Below are positions 4,313 through 11,125 of a stretch of DNA of 11,778 nucleotides, piece by piece. This DNA is from Pseudomonadota bacterium. GTDB taxonomy: Bacteria > Desulfobacterota > Desulfovibrionia > Desulfovibrionales > Desulfovibrionaceae. Each line of letters opens with the position of its first letter. Position 1 is the first letter of the stretch. Location of the stretch: assembly GCA_023438245.1 (NCBI GenBank), contig JAEXRD010000049.1:1-11778 (forward strand), written 5' to 3'. The notes beneath the pieces were generated by a model. It saw nothing but the letters and a program-made list of their open reading frames with translations. It was not told the DNA's origin and did no database searches. A program made the translations under genes and the position numbers.

Positions 4313-7261
4313 ATGCCAAACCTCACCGAAAAGCCCACCGAAAACACCCCCGCCGCCTCCCCCGTTCCGGCCCCTTCCCAAACCCAGGAAAACCGGGGCG
4401 TCATCCGCATCGAGGGCGCGCGCCACCACAACCTCAAGGACCTGACCCTGTCCATCCCGCGCGAGAAGCTGGTGGTGGTCTGCGGGCCGTCAGGCTCCGG
4501 CAAGAGCACCCTGGCCTTCGACATCGTCTACGCCGAGGGCCAGCGCCGGTACGTGGAGAGCCTCTCGGCCTACGCGCGCCAGTTCCTGCCGCAGATGGAC
4601 AAGCCCAAGGTGGACAAGGTCGAGGGCCTCTCGCCTGCCATATCCCTGGAGCAGCAGACCACCGGCCGCAACCCGCGCTCCACCGTGGGCACCGTCACCG
4701 AGGTGTACGACTTCCTGCGCGTGTTCTACGCCCGGCTGGGCACGTTCTTCTGCCCGCAGTGCGGCAAGCCCATTTCCGCCCAGACCAGCGACGAGATCAC
4801 GGCAAGCATCCTGGCCATGCCGGAGGGCGCGCGCATACTGCTGCTGGCCCCGCTGGTGGAGCACCAGAAGGGCACGCACAAGGACCTCTTCGCCAAGCTC
4901 ATGAAGGACGGCTTCGCCCGCGTGCGGGTGAACGGCCAGGTGGTGACGCTGGAGGAGGCCCCGGAGCTGGACAAGCTGAGGAAGCACACCATCGAGCTGG
5001 TGGTGGACCGCCTGGCGCTCAAGCCAGACATCCGCCCGCGCCTGGCCGACTCCATCGAGCTGGCGCTGCAGAAGGGCAAGGGCAGCCTCATCGTCAATGA
5101 GCATGGCAAAAGCGGAAAGGATGCCGACCGCTTCTTCAGCACCGCCAGCACCTGCCCGGAGTGCGGCGTGTCCATGCCCAAGCTCACCCCGCAGCTGTTC
5201 TCCTTCAACAGCCCGCAGGGCGCCTGCCCGGAATGCTCCGGCCTGGGCAGCGTGGAATATTTCGAGTTCGACCTGCTGGTGCCCAACAAGGGCCTGTCCC
5301 TGGGCGAGGGCGGCATCCTGCCCTGGCGCAATCCCAAGCTGTTCGCCCGCCACGAGGAGGGCCTGAAGCGCCTGGGCAAGCGCCACGGCTTCACGCTTTC
5401 CACGCCCCTGGGCCAGCTCAGCGAGGAAGCCCGCGTGGCGCTCATCGAGGGCGACCCCGGCGCGGACTGGGTGGGCGTGGTGCCGCTGCTCGAACAGGGC
5501 ATGGGCTACGGCCACATCTGGCGCGACGAGCTCTCGCGCTACCGCCAGACCCGGCCCTGCCCGGCCTGCAAGGGCGCGCGGCTCAAGCCCGAGGCGCTCT
5601 CCGTGCGCGTGCCGGGTGATGCCAACGGCCTGTCCATCCACGAGTTCTGCTCCCTGTCCATCCATCGCGCGCTGGAGTGGCTGTCCGCGCAGGACTTTGC
5701 CGGGCATGACGCGCTCATCGCCGGGCCGCTCTTGAAAGAGCTGACCCACCGCCTGGGCTTCATGAAGGGCGTGGGCCTGGAGTACATTTCGCTCGCCCGC
5801 AACATGGGCACCCTCAGCGGCGGCGAGGCCCAGCGCATACGCCTCGCGAGCCAATTGGGCAGCGGCCTGGTGGGCGTCACCTACGTGCTCGACGAGCCCT
5901 CCATCGGCCTGCACCCGCGCGACAACGAGCGGCTGCTGCGCACCCTGCGCAGCCTGCAGGCCCGCGGCAACACCGTGCTGGTGGTGGAGCACGACGAGGC
6001 CACCATCGAGAGCGCGGACCACGTCATCGAGCTTGGCCCCGGTTCCGGCGAGCTGGGCGGCGAGATCGTGTTCCAGGGCGGGGTGGACGAGCTGATGAAC
6101 AAGAGCCAGTCGCTCACCGCCAAGTACCTGCGCGGCGACCTGCGCATCGAAAGGCCCAGCGAGCGCCGCCAGCCCGTGGCCATTTCCGGCCACACGCACC
6201 TGGGCATCCGGGGCGCGCGCGCGAATAATCTCAAGGGCCTGGACCTGGACATCCCGCTGGGCGTGCTGGTGTGCTTCACCGGCGTGTCCGGCTCGGGCAA
6301 AAGCTCGCTGGTGGTGGACACGCTGTACAAGCACCTGGCCCTGTCCCAGGGCATCAAGGTGGACCAGCCCGGCCCCGTGGACGGCTTCGTGGGCGCAAGC
6401 GCCGTGGAGCGCATCATCGCCATCGACCAGACGCCCATCGGGCGCACCCCGCGCTCCAACCCCGCCACCTACACCAAGGCCTTTGACGAGATCCGCACCA
6501 TCTTCGCGGGCACCAAGGACGCCAAGATGCGCGGCTACAACCCGGGCCGCTTCAGCTTCAACGTGGCGGGCGGGCGCTGCGAGGCCTGCCAGGGCGACGG
6601 CCAGATCCGCGTGGAGATGCACTTCCTGCCCGACGTGTACGTGACCTGCGACGTGTGCAAGGGCCTGCGCTACAACGCCCAGACCCTGGAGGTGCGCTAC
6701 AAGGGCAGGAACATCGCCGAGGTGCTGGACATGACCGTGGCCGAGGCCAAGGAGTTCTTCGGCACGCACACGGCGCTCTCCCGCAGGCTGGAGGTGCTGG
6801 AGCAGGTGGGCCTGCCCTACCTGCGCCTGGGCCAGCCCGCCACCACCCTCTCCGGCGGCGAGGCCCAGCGCATCAAGATCAGCCGCGAGCTGGGCAAGCG
6901 CGGCCTGCCCGGCACCCTGTACATCCTGGACGAGCCCACCACCGGCCTGCACATGCACGAGGTGGGCAAGCTCATCCGCGTGCTGCACCGCCTGGTGGAC
7001 AAGGGCGCCAGCGTGGTGGTCATCGAGCACAACGCCGACGTGGTGCTGGCCAGCGACTGGGTGTTCGATCTGGGCCCCGGCGGCGGCGAGAACGGCGGGC
7101 GCATCGTGGCCCAGGGCACGCCCGAGGACATCATGGCCAATCCGGAGTCCGTCACCGGGCGCTTCCTGCTGCCGGAATCGAATGGGTCGGGCGGCAATGG
7201 CGGCACTGACGCCACTGGGCAGGCCAAGCCCGCGCCCAAGAAAAAGAGCAAGAAATCCTAG
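4313..7261 (+). CDS. uvrA: UvrABC excision nuclease subunit A, 982 aa
   Basis: UvrA is the dimeric DNA-damage sensor of nucleotide excision repair; it binds lesions with UvrB and then hands over and leaves. Two ABC ATPase modules are complete: Walker A GPSGSGKST (58-66) and GVSGSGKSS (657-665), with LSGGEAQR signatures starting at 501 and 846, each followed by a YVLDEPS or YILDEPT Walker B. Zinc ligands are C281/C284/C305/C308 and C756/C759/C779/C782. Length is slightly above the usual 940 or so because of a Pro/Thr-rich N-terminal extension (about 28 residues) and a Gly-rich, Lys-rich tail ending KKKSKKS. The ATG at 4313 was chosen because the frame upstream runs antisense through the neighbouring gene and has no family similarity; the ribosome site (AGCGGG) is poor. 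An SOS-type box precedes it. Confidence 0.98.
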   Translation: MPNLTEKPTENTPAASPVPAPSQTQENRGVIRIEGARHHNLKDLTLSIPREKLVVVCGPSGSGKSTLAFDIVYAEGQRRYVESLSAYARQFLPQMDKPKVDKVEGLSPAISLEQQTTGRNPRSTVGTVTEVYDFLRVFYARLGTFFCPQCGKPISAQTSDEITASILAMPEGARILLLAPLVEHQKGTHKDLFAKLMKDGFARVRVNGQVVTLEEAPELDKLRKHTIELVVDRLALKPDIRPRLADSIELALQKGKGSLIVNEHGKSGKDADRFFSTASTCPECGVSMPKLTPQLFSFNSPQGACPECSGLGSVEYFEFDLLVPNKGLSLGEGGILPWRNPKLFARHEEGLKRLGKRHGFTLSTPLGQLSEEARVALIEGDPGADWVGVVPLLEQGMGYGHIWRDELSRYRQTRPCPACKGARLKPEALSVRVPGDANGLSIHEFCSLSIHRALEWLSAQDFAGHDALIAGPLLKELTHRLGFMKGVGLEYISLARNMGTLSGGEAQRIRLASQLGSGLVGVTYVLDEPSIGLHPRDNERLLRTLRSLQARGNTVLVVEHDEATIESADHVIELGPGSGELGGEIVFQGGVDELMNKSQSLTAKYLRGDLRIERPSERRQPVAISGHTHLGIRGARANNLKGLDLDIPLGVLVCFTGVSGSGKSSLVVDTLYKHLALSQGIKVDQPGPVDGFVGASAVERIIAIDQTPIGRTPRSNPATYTKAFDEIRTIFAGTKDAKMRGYNPGRFSFNVAGGRCEACQGDGQIRVEMHFLPDVYVTCDVCKGLRYNAQTLEVRYKGRNIAEVLDMTVAEAKEFFGTHTALSRRLEVLEQVGLPYLRLGQPATTLSGGEAQRIKISRELGKRGLPGTLYILDEPTTGLHMHEVGKLIRVLHRLVDKGASVVVIEHNADVVLASDWVFDLGPGGGENGGRIVAQGTPEDIMANPESVTGRFLLPESNGSGGNGGTDATGQAKPAPKKKSKKS

Positions 7262-7264
7262 TTC

Positions 7265-8491
7265 ATGCGCGACGAACTCTGGCGCACGCCGTTTCCGCGC
7301 TTCGTCTGCGCGCAGACCACGGACTTTTTGGCCTACCACATGCTCACCGTGGCCGTGGGCTGGCAGATGTACGACCTCACCGGCAGCGCGCTGCACCTGG
7401 GCTACATCGGGCTGGTGCAGTTCCTGCCGCAGCTTCTGCTCACCTTCGTGGTGGGCCACGTGGCCGACCGCTACGACCGCCGCACGGTGGCGCTGCTGGC
7501 CATGGGCGTGCTGCTCCTCGTGGCCTCGGCCCTGGCCTGGGGCATCCTCTCCGGCACGCTCACCGAGCACCTGCTGCTGGCCTACGCCGCGCTTTTGGGC
7601 GCTGCCCGCTCCTTCGTGCATCCCACCATGCTGGCGCTCATGCCCAGCCTGGTCAGCCAGGCCCAGCTGCCGCGCTGCCTGGCGCTCTCCGCCACCGGGC
7701 GGCAGAGCGGCGTGATCCTGGGCCCGGCCCTGGGCGGCGCGCTGTACGCCCTGGGCCCGGCGGTGGTGTACCTGGCCTGCGCGGCCTCCTTCGCCGGGGC
7801 CATGGCGCTGCTCCTGGACGTGCGGACCCCGGTCCGCCAGGGAGAGGGGCCGCAGCACCGCGAGGTTCCGGGCCTGCGCTCGGCCTTCGACGGGCTGGCC
7901 TACATAAGAAGCCGCCCGGAACTGCTCGGCGCCATCTCGCTGGACCTGTTCAGCGTGCTCTTGGGCGGGGCCACGGCGCTTCTGCCCATCTTCGCGCGCG
8001 ACATCCTTGAGGTCGGGCCGCAGGGCCTGGGCCTCTTGCGCGCGGCCCCGGCCGCCGGGGCGGTGGCCATGTCGCTGTGGCTGGCCCGCAGGCCGCTGGG
8101 CGCAAAGGTCGGCGCGCGCGTGGGCCGGACGATGTTCGCGGCGGTGGGCCTGTTCGGGCTGGCCACCGTGGCCTTCGGCCTGTCGCGCTCGTTTGTGCTC
8201 TCGCTGGCCAGCCTGTTCGTGCTGGGCCTGGCGGACATGGTCAGCGTGGTCATCCGCTCCTCGCTGGTGCAGCTGGAGACCCCGGACGCCATGCGCGGGC
8301 GGGTCAGCGCCGTGAACTCCGTGTTCATCGGCACAAGCAACCAGCTGGGCGAGTTCGAGTCCGGCCTGACGGCGTCCTGGTTCGGCGCGGCCCCGGCGGT
8401 GGTGCTGGGCGGGGTGTGCACGCTGCTGGTGGCCGGGCTGTGGATCCGCTTCTTTCCGGAGCTGTGGAGACGCGACCGGTTGGGGGCCTAG
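7265..8491 (+). CDS. MFS transporter (MFS_3/EntS-like exporter), 408 aa
   Basis: This is a hydrophobic protein of about 12 predicted membrane segments with the cytoplasmic loop-2 motif of the major facilitator superfamily, GHVADRYDRRT (64-74). LGYIGLVQFLPQLLL before it, a repeat of small residues near GRQSGVILGPALGGALY in the N-terminal half, and RGRVSAVNSVFIGTSNQLGEFESG near the end resemble the MFS_3 group that includes the enterobactin exporter EntS. The substrate cannot be read from the sequence. The ATG is 3 nt after the uvrA stop, with no ribosome site of its own, so co-transcription and translational coupling with uvrA are likely and it may share SOS control. The gene ends at a hairpin-rich spacer. 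Confidence 0.9.
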   Translation: MRDELWRTPFPRFVCAQTTDFLAYHMLTVAVGWQMYDLTGSALHLGYIGLVQFLPQLLLTFVVGHVADRYDRRTVALLAMGVLLLVASALAWGILSGTLTEHLLLAYAALLGAARSFVHPTMLALMPSLVSQAQLPRCLALSATGRQSGVILGPALGGALYALGPAVVYLACAASFAGAMALLLDVRTPVRQGEGPQHREVPGLRSAFDGLAYIRSRPELLGAISLDLFSVLLGGATALLPIFARDILEVGPQGLGLLRAAPAAGAVAMSLWLARRPLGAKVGARVGRTMFAAVGLFGLATVAFGLSRSFVLSLASLFVLGLADMVSVVIRSSLVQLETPDAMRGRVSAVNSVFIGTSNQLGEFESGLTASWFGAAPAVVLGGVCTLLVAGLWIRFFPELWRRDRLGA

Positions 8492-8585
8492 GGCCCGGAA
8501 ACCGAGCCCGCCGAAGGTGGGCCGGGACCGCCCGGCAGGGGGGTAGCCGCCCGCAAAAGGCGTTGCCAGAGGCTCCCGGAACGGG
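8491..8585 (+). other. GC-rich hairpin-filled spacer after the MFS gene
   Basis: Three small hairpins can be drawn: GGGC(C)CGG-AAA-CCG(A)GCCC at 8491-8509, beginning at the last base of the stop codon; the perfect GCCGGG-ACCG-CCCGGC at 8521-8536; and CCCG-GAA-CGGG at 8575-8585. There is no T-tract, so factor-independent termination is doubtful. It may attenuate or stabilise the uvrA-MFS transcript, or be part of the leader of the next small gene. I could not match it to a riboswitch class I know. Confidence 0.35.
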
Positions 8586-8591
8586 TAGGGT
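8563..8591 (+). promoter_or_regulatory. Weak promoter candidate for the small lysine-rich gene
   Basis: TTGCCA (8563-8568) and TAGGGT (8586-8591) are separated by 17 nt. The -35 is good, the -10 only 3 of 6. It would start transcription about 35 nt before the GTG at 8632. Confidence 0.25.
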
Positions 8592-8631
8592 AGGCATCTC
8601 CCACCTAAGAACCCTTAAAAAAGGAAGGCCC

Positions 8632-8829
8632 GTGGCAAAGCCGAACTACCAATACGAAAAGCGCTCCAAAGAGCTGGCCAAGAAGAAGAAGAAGGAAGAG
8701 AAGCTCAAGCGCAAGGCCGAGCAGGCGCTGCGTCCCGTGCGCTACGACGAGTACGGCAATCCCATCGAGGAGCCGGAAGCGTCGGAAGAAGCGGAACAGA
8801 CGGCCCCCTCCGGGGACGCCGCCTCGTAG
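8632..8829 (+). CDS. Small lysine-rich conserved-type protein, 65 aa
   Basis: The GTG start at 8632 follows AAGGAAGG closely (core AAGGA 6 nt upstream). The N-terminal half, AKPNYQYEKRSKELAKKKKKEEKLKRK, resembles the small MAKPNY..EKRQKELAKKKKKEEK proteins I recall from many proteobacterial genomes, which have no assigned function. Residues 7-32 should form a very basic helix; YDEYGNPIEEPE (38-49) and the acidic, Ala/Ser-rich tail give a bipolar charge pattern. There is no signal or membrane segment. Nucleic-acid or ribosome association is a guess from charge only. It is convergent with the LpxR-family gene 24 nt away. Confidence 0.8.
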   Translation: MAKPNYQYEKRSKELAKKKKKEEKLKRKAEQALRPVRYDEYGNPIEEPEASEEAEQTAPSGDAAS

Positions 8830-8846
8830 CCCCGCCCCGGGTTTTT
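8810..8846 (+). terminator. Possible terminator of the small lysine-rich gene
   Basis: CCGGGG (8810-8815) can pair with CCCCGG (8835-8840), followed by GTTTTT. The arms flank a 19-nt loop that includes the stop codon, so the hairpin is weaker than usual, but the T-run is well placed in the short convergent gap. Confidence 0.4.
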
Positions 8847-8853
8847 CGCACGC

Positions 8854-10005
8854 CTAGAACGTCACCGAAAGGTTCACCGACCCGAACATCTGGGGCGTGT
8901 TCTGCCCCTTGTATTCCTCCGTCCTGTACACGTGGGTGTACGTGAGCTTGGCCGGGCCGACGAGCAGCCCCACGCCCGCCATGAGGTCGCCCACGAAGTG
9001 GCGCTTGTCCACGTGCGGGCTCTTCTCCCAGGTGTTGCCGTCCAGGAAGATGTTGCGCGCCACGGCCCGTCCCTCGGCCCCGAAGAACACGTGCAGGCCC
9101 AGGCCCGTCTCGCGCCGCAGCCGGACGTCGTCCGGGGCCGCGGGCGCGCTCACCCCGCCGCCGGGCTGGATCAGCGAGGTGCCGAAGTCCATGGGCAGCT
9201 CCCAGCCCAGCCTTGTTTCGAACCCCACCGCAGCGTGCGTCAGGACGTTGCCCACCGTGGCCCCGTAGCGCGGCAGGAAGTCCCAGGCCACGTCGCGGCC
9301 CAGGTCCACGCGCGCCGCTCGCAGGGTGCGCATCCAGGAAAGCATCACCCCCGGCTCGTCGTGGATCTGGTATTTCCAGCCCAGGGCGCGGCGGAAGCCC
9401 ATGGCGCTGTGGTAGTCGTTCTGCGTCTCCCCGGCGCGCGCGCTGGGGCCCACGATCCCCAGGCTGGTCTCGAAGGTGTCCAACCGGTCCGGCGTCTTGG
9501 CGTGCAGGGCCAGGGCCAGGTAGCTCCAGCCCGCGTAGGGCCGGTCGTAGGGCTGGGGCGTGGTCAGCCGGGTGTTGCGCGGGGTGTACATGTTCTGCCC
9601 CAGGCTCAGGGCCACGTTGTACTGCTGGCCCGGATCGTTCACAAAGGGCAGGGATTGCAGGTAGGGCAGCACGAAGGCGGGCAGGCGCTCGTCCTCGGCG
9701 TAGCCCTTCAGGTCCCCGGAAATCCAGGTGAGCTTGATGCCGTTGGTGTAGTGCTCGTCCGTGCCGCCGAAGAAGTCGTTCTCCTCGGTGAGGATCAGCG
9801 TGGAGCCGCGCAGCACCGGGGCCTGGCGGTGCTCGCCGGGCGGAAGAGCGGGGAGCGCGGGCTGTGTGGATTGGGCCGACTCGGCGGGCGCGGCGGCGAA
9901 GATGTCCTGCGCGTGGCCAGGGGCGGAGGGCAGGCCCAGCGTCAGCGCCAGGGTCAGGAGGCAGGTGCGCAGGGCGCGGCGGTGCTTTCTGGTTTTGGAG
10001 GGCAT
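8854..10005 (-). CDS. lpxR: LpxR-family outer-membrane lipid A 3'-O-deacylase (DUF2219), 383 aa
   Basis: LpxR is a calcium-dependent outer-membrane beta-barrel that removes the 3'-acyloxyacyl chain of lipid A. The family signature is intact: ENDFFGGTDEHYTNGIKLTW (75-94), with the N/D and T positions used at the active site; DRPYAGW (154-160); LGIVGPSARAGETQNDYH (182-199), whose H199 matches the catalytic histidine; and RNIFLDGNTW...SPHVDKRHFVGDL (317-341). The signal peptide covers residues 1-32 (cleavage near GHA-Q), followed by an Ala/Pro linker to about 62. The chain ends in Phe (VNLSVTF), as expected for an outer-membrane barrel. The ATG at 10005 directly precedes the signal peptide; a GGAG lies 10 nt upstream. 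Enzyme activity is inferred from motifs. Confidence 0.9.
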   Translation of the reverse strand: MPSKTRKHRRALRTCLLTLALTLGLPSAPGHAQDIFAAAPAESAQSTQPALPALPPGEHRQAPVLRGSTLILTEENDFFGGTDEHYTNGIKLTWISGDLKGYAEDERLPAFVLPYLQSLPFVNDPGQQYNVALSLGQNMYTPRNTRLTTPQPYDRPYAGWSYLALALHAKTPDRLDTFETSLGIVGPSARAGETQNDYHSAMGFRRALGWKYQIHDEPGVMLSWMRTLRAARVDLGRDVAWDFLPRYGATVGNVLTHAAVGFETRLGWELPMDFGTSLIQPGGGVSAPAAPDDVRLRRETGLGLHVFFGAEGRAVARNIFLDGNTWEKSPHVDKRHFVGDLMAGVGLLVGPAKLTYTHVYRTEEYKGQNTPQMFGSVNLSVTF

Positions 10006-10010
10006 GGGCC

Positions 10011-10038
10011 ATTGTCTCCCGGAAGGAGGCTTTGTCAA
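10011..10038 (-). promoter_or_regulatory. Promoter candidate of the LpxR-family gene
   Basis: Minus-strand TTGACA (10033-10038) and GACAAT (10011-10016; 4 of 6) have a 16-nt spacer. The -10 ends only 5 nt before the ATG, so transcription would start at or just inside the start codon. Either the mRNA is leaderless or the real promoter lies further upstream. Confidence 0.35.
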
Positions 10039-10080
10039 GCGCGGCGGTGTTTGAAACAGGGGGGCGGACATTTCTGCCGC

Positions 10081-10097
10081 TGGCACGCTCCCTGCTA
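10081..10097 (+). promoter_or_regulatory. Sigma-54-type promoter of the lipoprotein gene
   Basis: TGGCACG-CTCC-CTGCT matches the consensus TGGCACG-N4-TTGCW at 11 of 12 fixed positions, with the required GG (10082-10083) and GC (10094-10095) exactly 10 nt apart. Transcription would begin near 10107, giving a leader of about 30 nt before the ATG at 10138. Such promoters need a bacterial enhancer-binding protein; no enhancer site was identified. Confidence 0.65.
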
Positions 10098-10137
10098 GCG
10101 AAGCGCAGACGCACCCCACCAGACGCGGAGGTTTCCC

Positions 10138-10599
10138 ATGCGGTTACTGCCAAGCCCCCCCCGACCCCTGAATGCCCGTGCGGCCCTGCTGCTGGCCCTG
10201 GCCCTTCTGGCCGCGCTGGCCGTGCTGCCCGTTCTGTCGGGTTGCTCGCGCCCCGGCCTGGAGCGCGTGGACGTGACCTGGGAGACCGACCCGCCGCCCA
10301 AGTGGGGCCTGTACCCCGGCTACCGGCAGGAGATTCCCTGCCCGCCCGGCGCGCGCTATCGCGTGGATGCGCACCTGCCCGGCAAGGTCGTGGCCTCGGG
10401 CTACGTCAAGGCCGCGGGCACAAGCGGCATCACCTTCGAGGCCGACCGCACCGCCCAGGGCCTGGTGGGCGAGTCCGACGACGCCAATGTCCTGCTCGTC
10501 ACCGCCCAGACCCCGGACACCGGCGGCGGGCGCGCGCGCTACACCGCGCTGCGCGTGGAGCGCAAGGGCGACAAGATCGTGTTCGAATTCCCCAAGTAG
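10138..10599 (+). CDS. Uncharacterised lipoprotein, 153 aa
   Basis: There is a good ribosome site, GGAGG 6 nt before the ATG. The signal sequence (residues 1-35: basic start, Leu/Ala core) ends in the lipobox LSGC, so Cys36 should be lipidated. The residue after it is Ser, which in the Lol rules of enterobacteria favours the outer membrane. The mature part of about 118 residues looks like a small beta-rich domain (LERVDVTW at 41-48, RYRVDAHL at 73-80, ALRVERKGDKIVFEFPK at the end). I do not recognise the family. Its last third resembles that of the next gene, so the two are probably ancient tandem paralogues. It follows a sigma-54-type promoter and is divergent from the LpxR-family gene, which suggests an envelope-stress or surface function (inference). 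Confidence 0.85.
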   Translation: MRLLPSPPRPLNARAALLLALALLAALAVLPVLSGCSRPGLERVDVTWETDPPPKWGLYPGYRQEIPCPPGARYRVDAHLPGKVVASGYVKAAGTSGITFEADRTAQGLVGESDDANVLLVTAQTPDTGGGRARYTALRVERKGDKIVFEFPK

Positions 10600-10698
10600 C
10601 GCTTTTTGCCGGCGCGGGGCTATTCAAATTGCCGGAGAGGATATAGAATAGAGTCATAGTCGACCGCTTCGCCACCTCCATTCCGACAGGAGGCCGAC

Positions 10699-11124
10699 AT
10701 GCGTCCGCTCTGGCTCGTTCTGCTCCTTGTCCCGGTCGTGGCCCTGGTGATCTTCCTGACGCGGTTCAGCCACGAGCAGGTGGATCGCGTGGAGGTGCAC
10801 GCCGAGGGCGCCCCCACCCTGCTGCTGCTGCCCGGAAACGCCGCCAGCGTGGGCTGGAGCCCGGGGCGTTCCGTCGTGGTGGCCGCCTTCATCGGCAAGA
10901 CCCAGGTCTGCGAGGGCACCCTGGCCGACGTGGGCATGGGCCTGACCTACCGCCAGCGCTCCCAGACCAAGAGCATCGAGGCCGACCAGCGCGGCGGCGA
11001 CCGCGTGGAGCTCACCCTCGCCAACGTGGACCTGAAGACCGGCAACGTGTCGCGCCAGTTGTTCCTGCGCCTGGAACGCCGGGGTGGCGTGCTGGTGTGC
11101 GAGTTTCCGGCCAGGCCCAAGTAG
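10699..11124 (+). CDS. Uncharacterised membrane-anchored protein, 141 aa
   Basis: AGGAGG lies 5 nt before the ATG at 10699. Residues 4-20 form one hydrophobic segment with no clear cleavage site and no lipobox, so the product is probably anchored in the inner membrane with its domain outside. The rest resembles the preceding lipoprotein: VDRVEVHA (28-35) against its LERVDVTW, SIEADQ (92-97) against TFEADR, and LRLERRGGVLVCEFPARPK (123-141) against LRVERKGDKIVFEFPK. The family is unknown. It lies 99 nt after its paralogue, so it may share its transcript. Its stop is separated by one base from the stop of the convergent minus-strand gene. Confidence 0.82.
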   Translation: MRPLWLVLLLVPVVALVIFLTRFSHEQVDRVEVHAEGAPTLLLLPGNAASVGWSPGRSVVVAAFIGKTQVCEGTLADVGMGLTYRQRSQTKSIEADQRGGDRVELTLANVDLKTGNVSRQLFLRLERRGGVLVCEFPARPK

Positions 11125-11125
11125 G

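Noticed and set aside
4490..7858. Very long open frame antisense to uvrA
   Set aside because: It is a shadow created by G/C-biased third positions of uvrA; its translation is low-complexity (His, Ala, Gly, Val, Gln) with no motif.
10611..10626. 11-nt identity (GGCGCGGGGCT) with the left edge of the long palindrome, followed by ATTC in both
   Set aside because: The similarity stops there and GC-rich 11-mers recur by chance at this length; not evidence of a second copy.
10640..10650. TATAGAAT as a -10 box for the 141-aa gene
   Set aside because: No acceptable -35 lies 16-18 nt upstream; sharing the upstream promoter is as likely.
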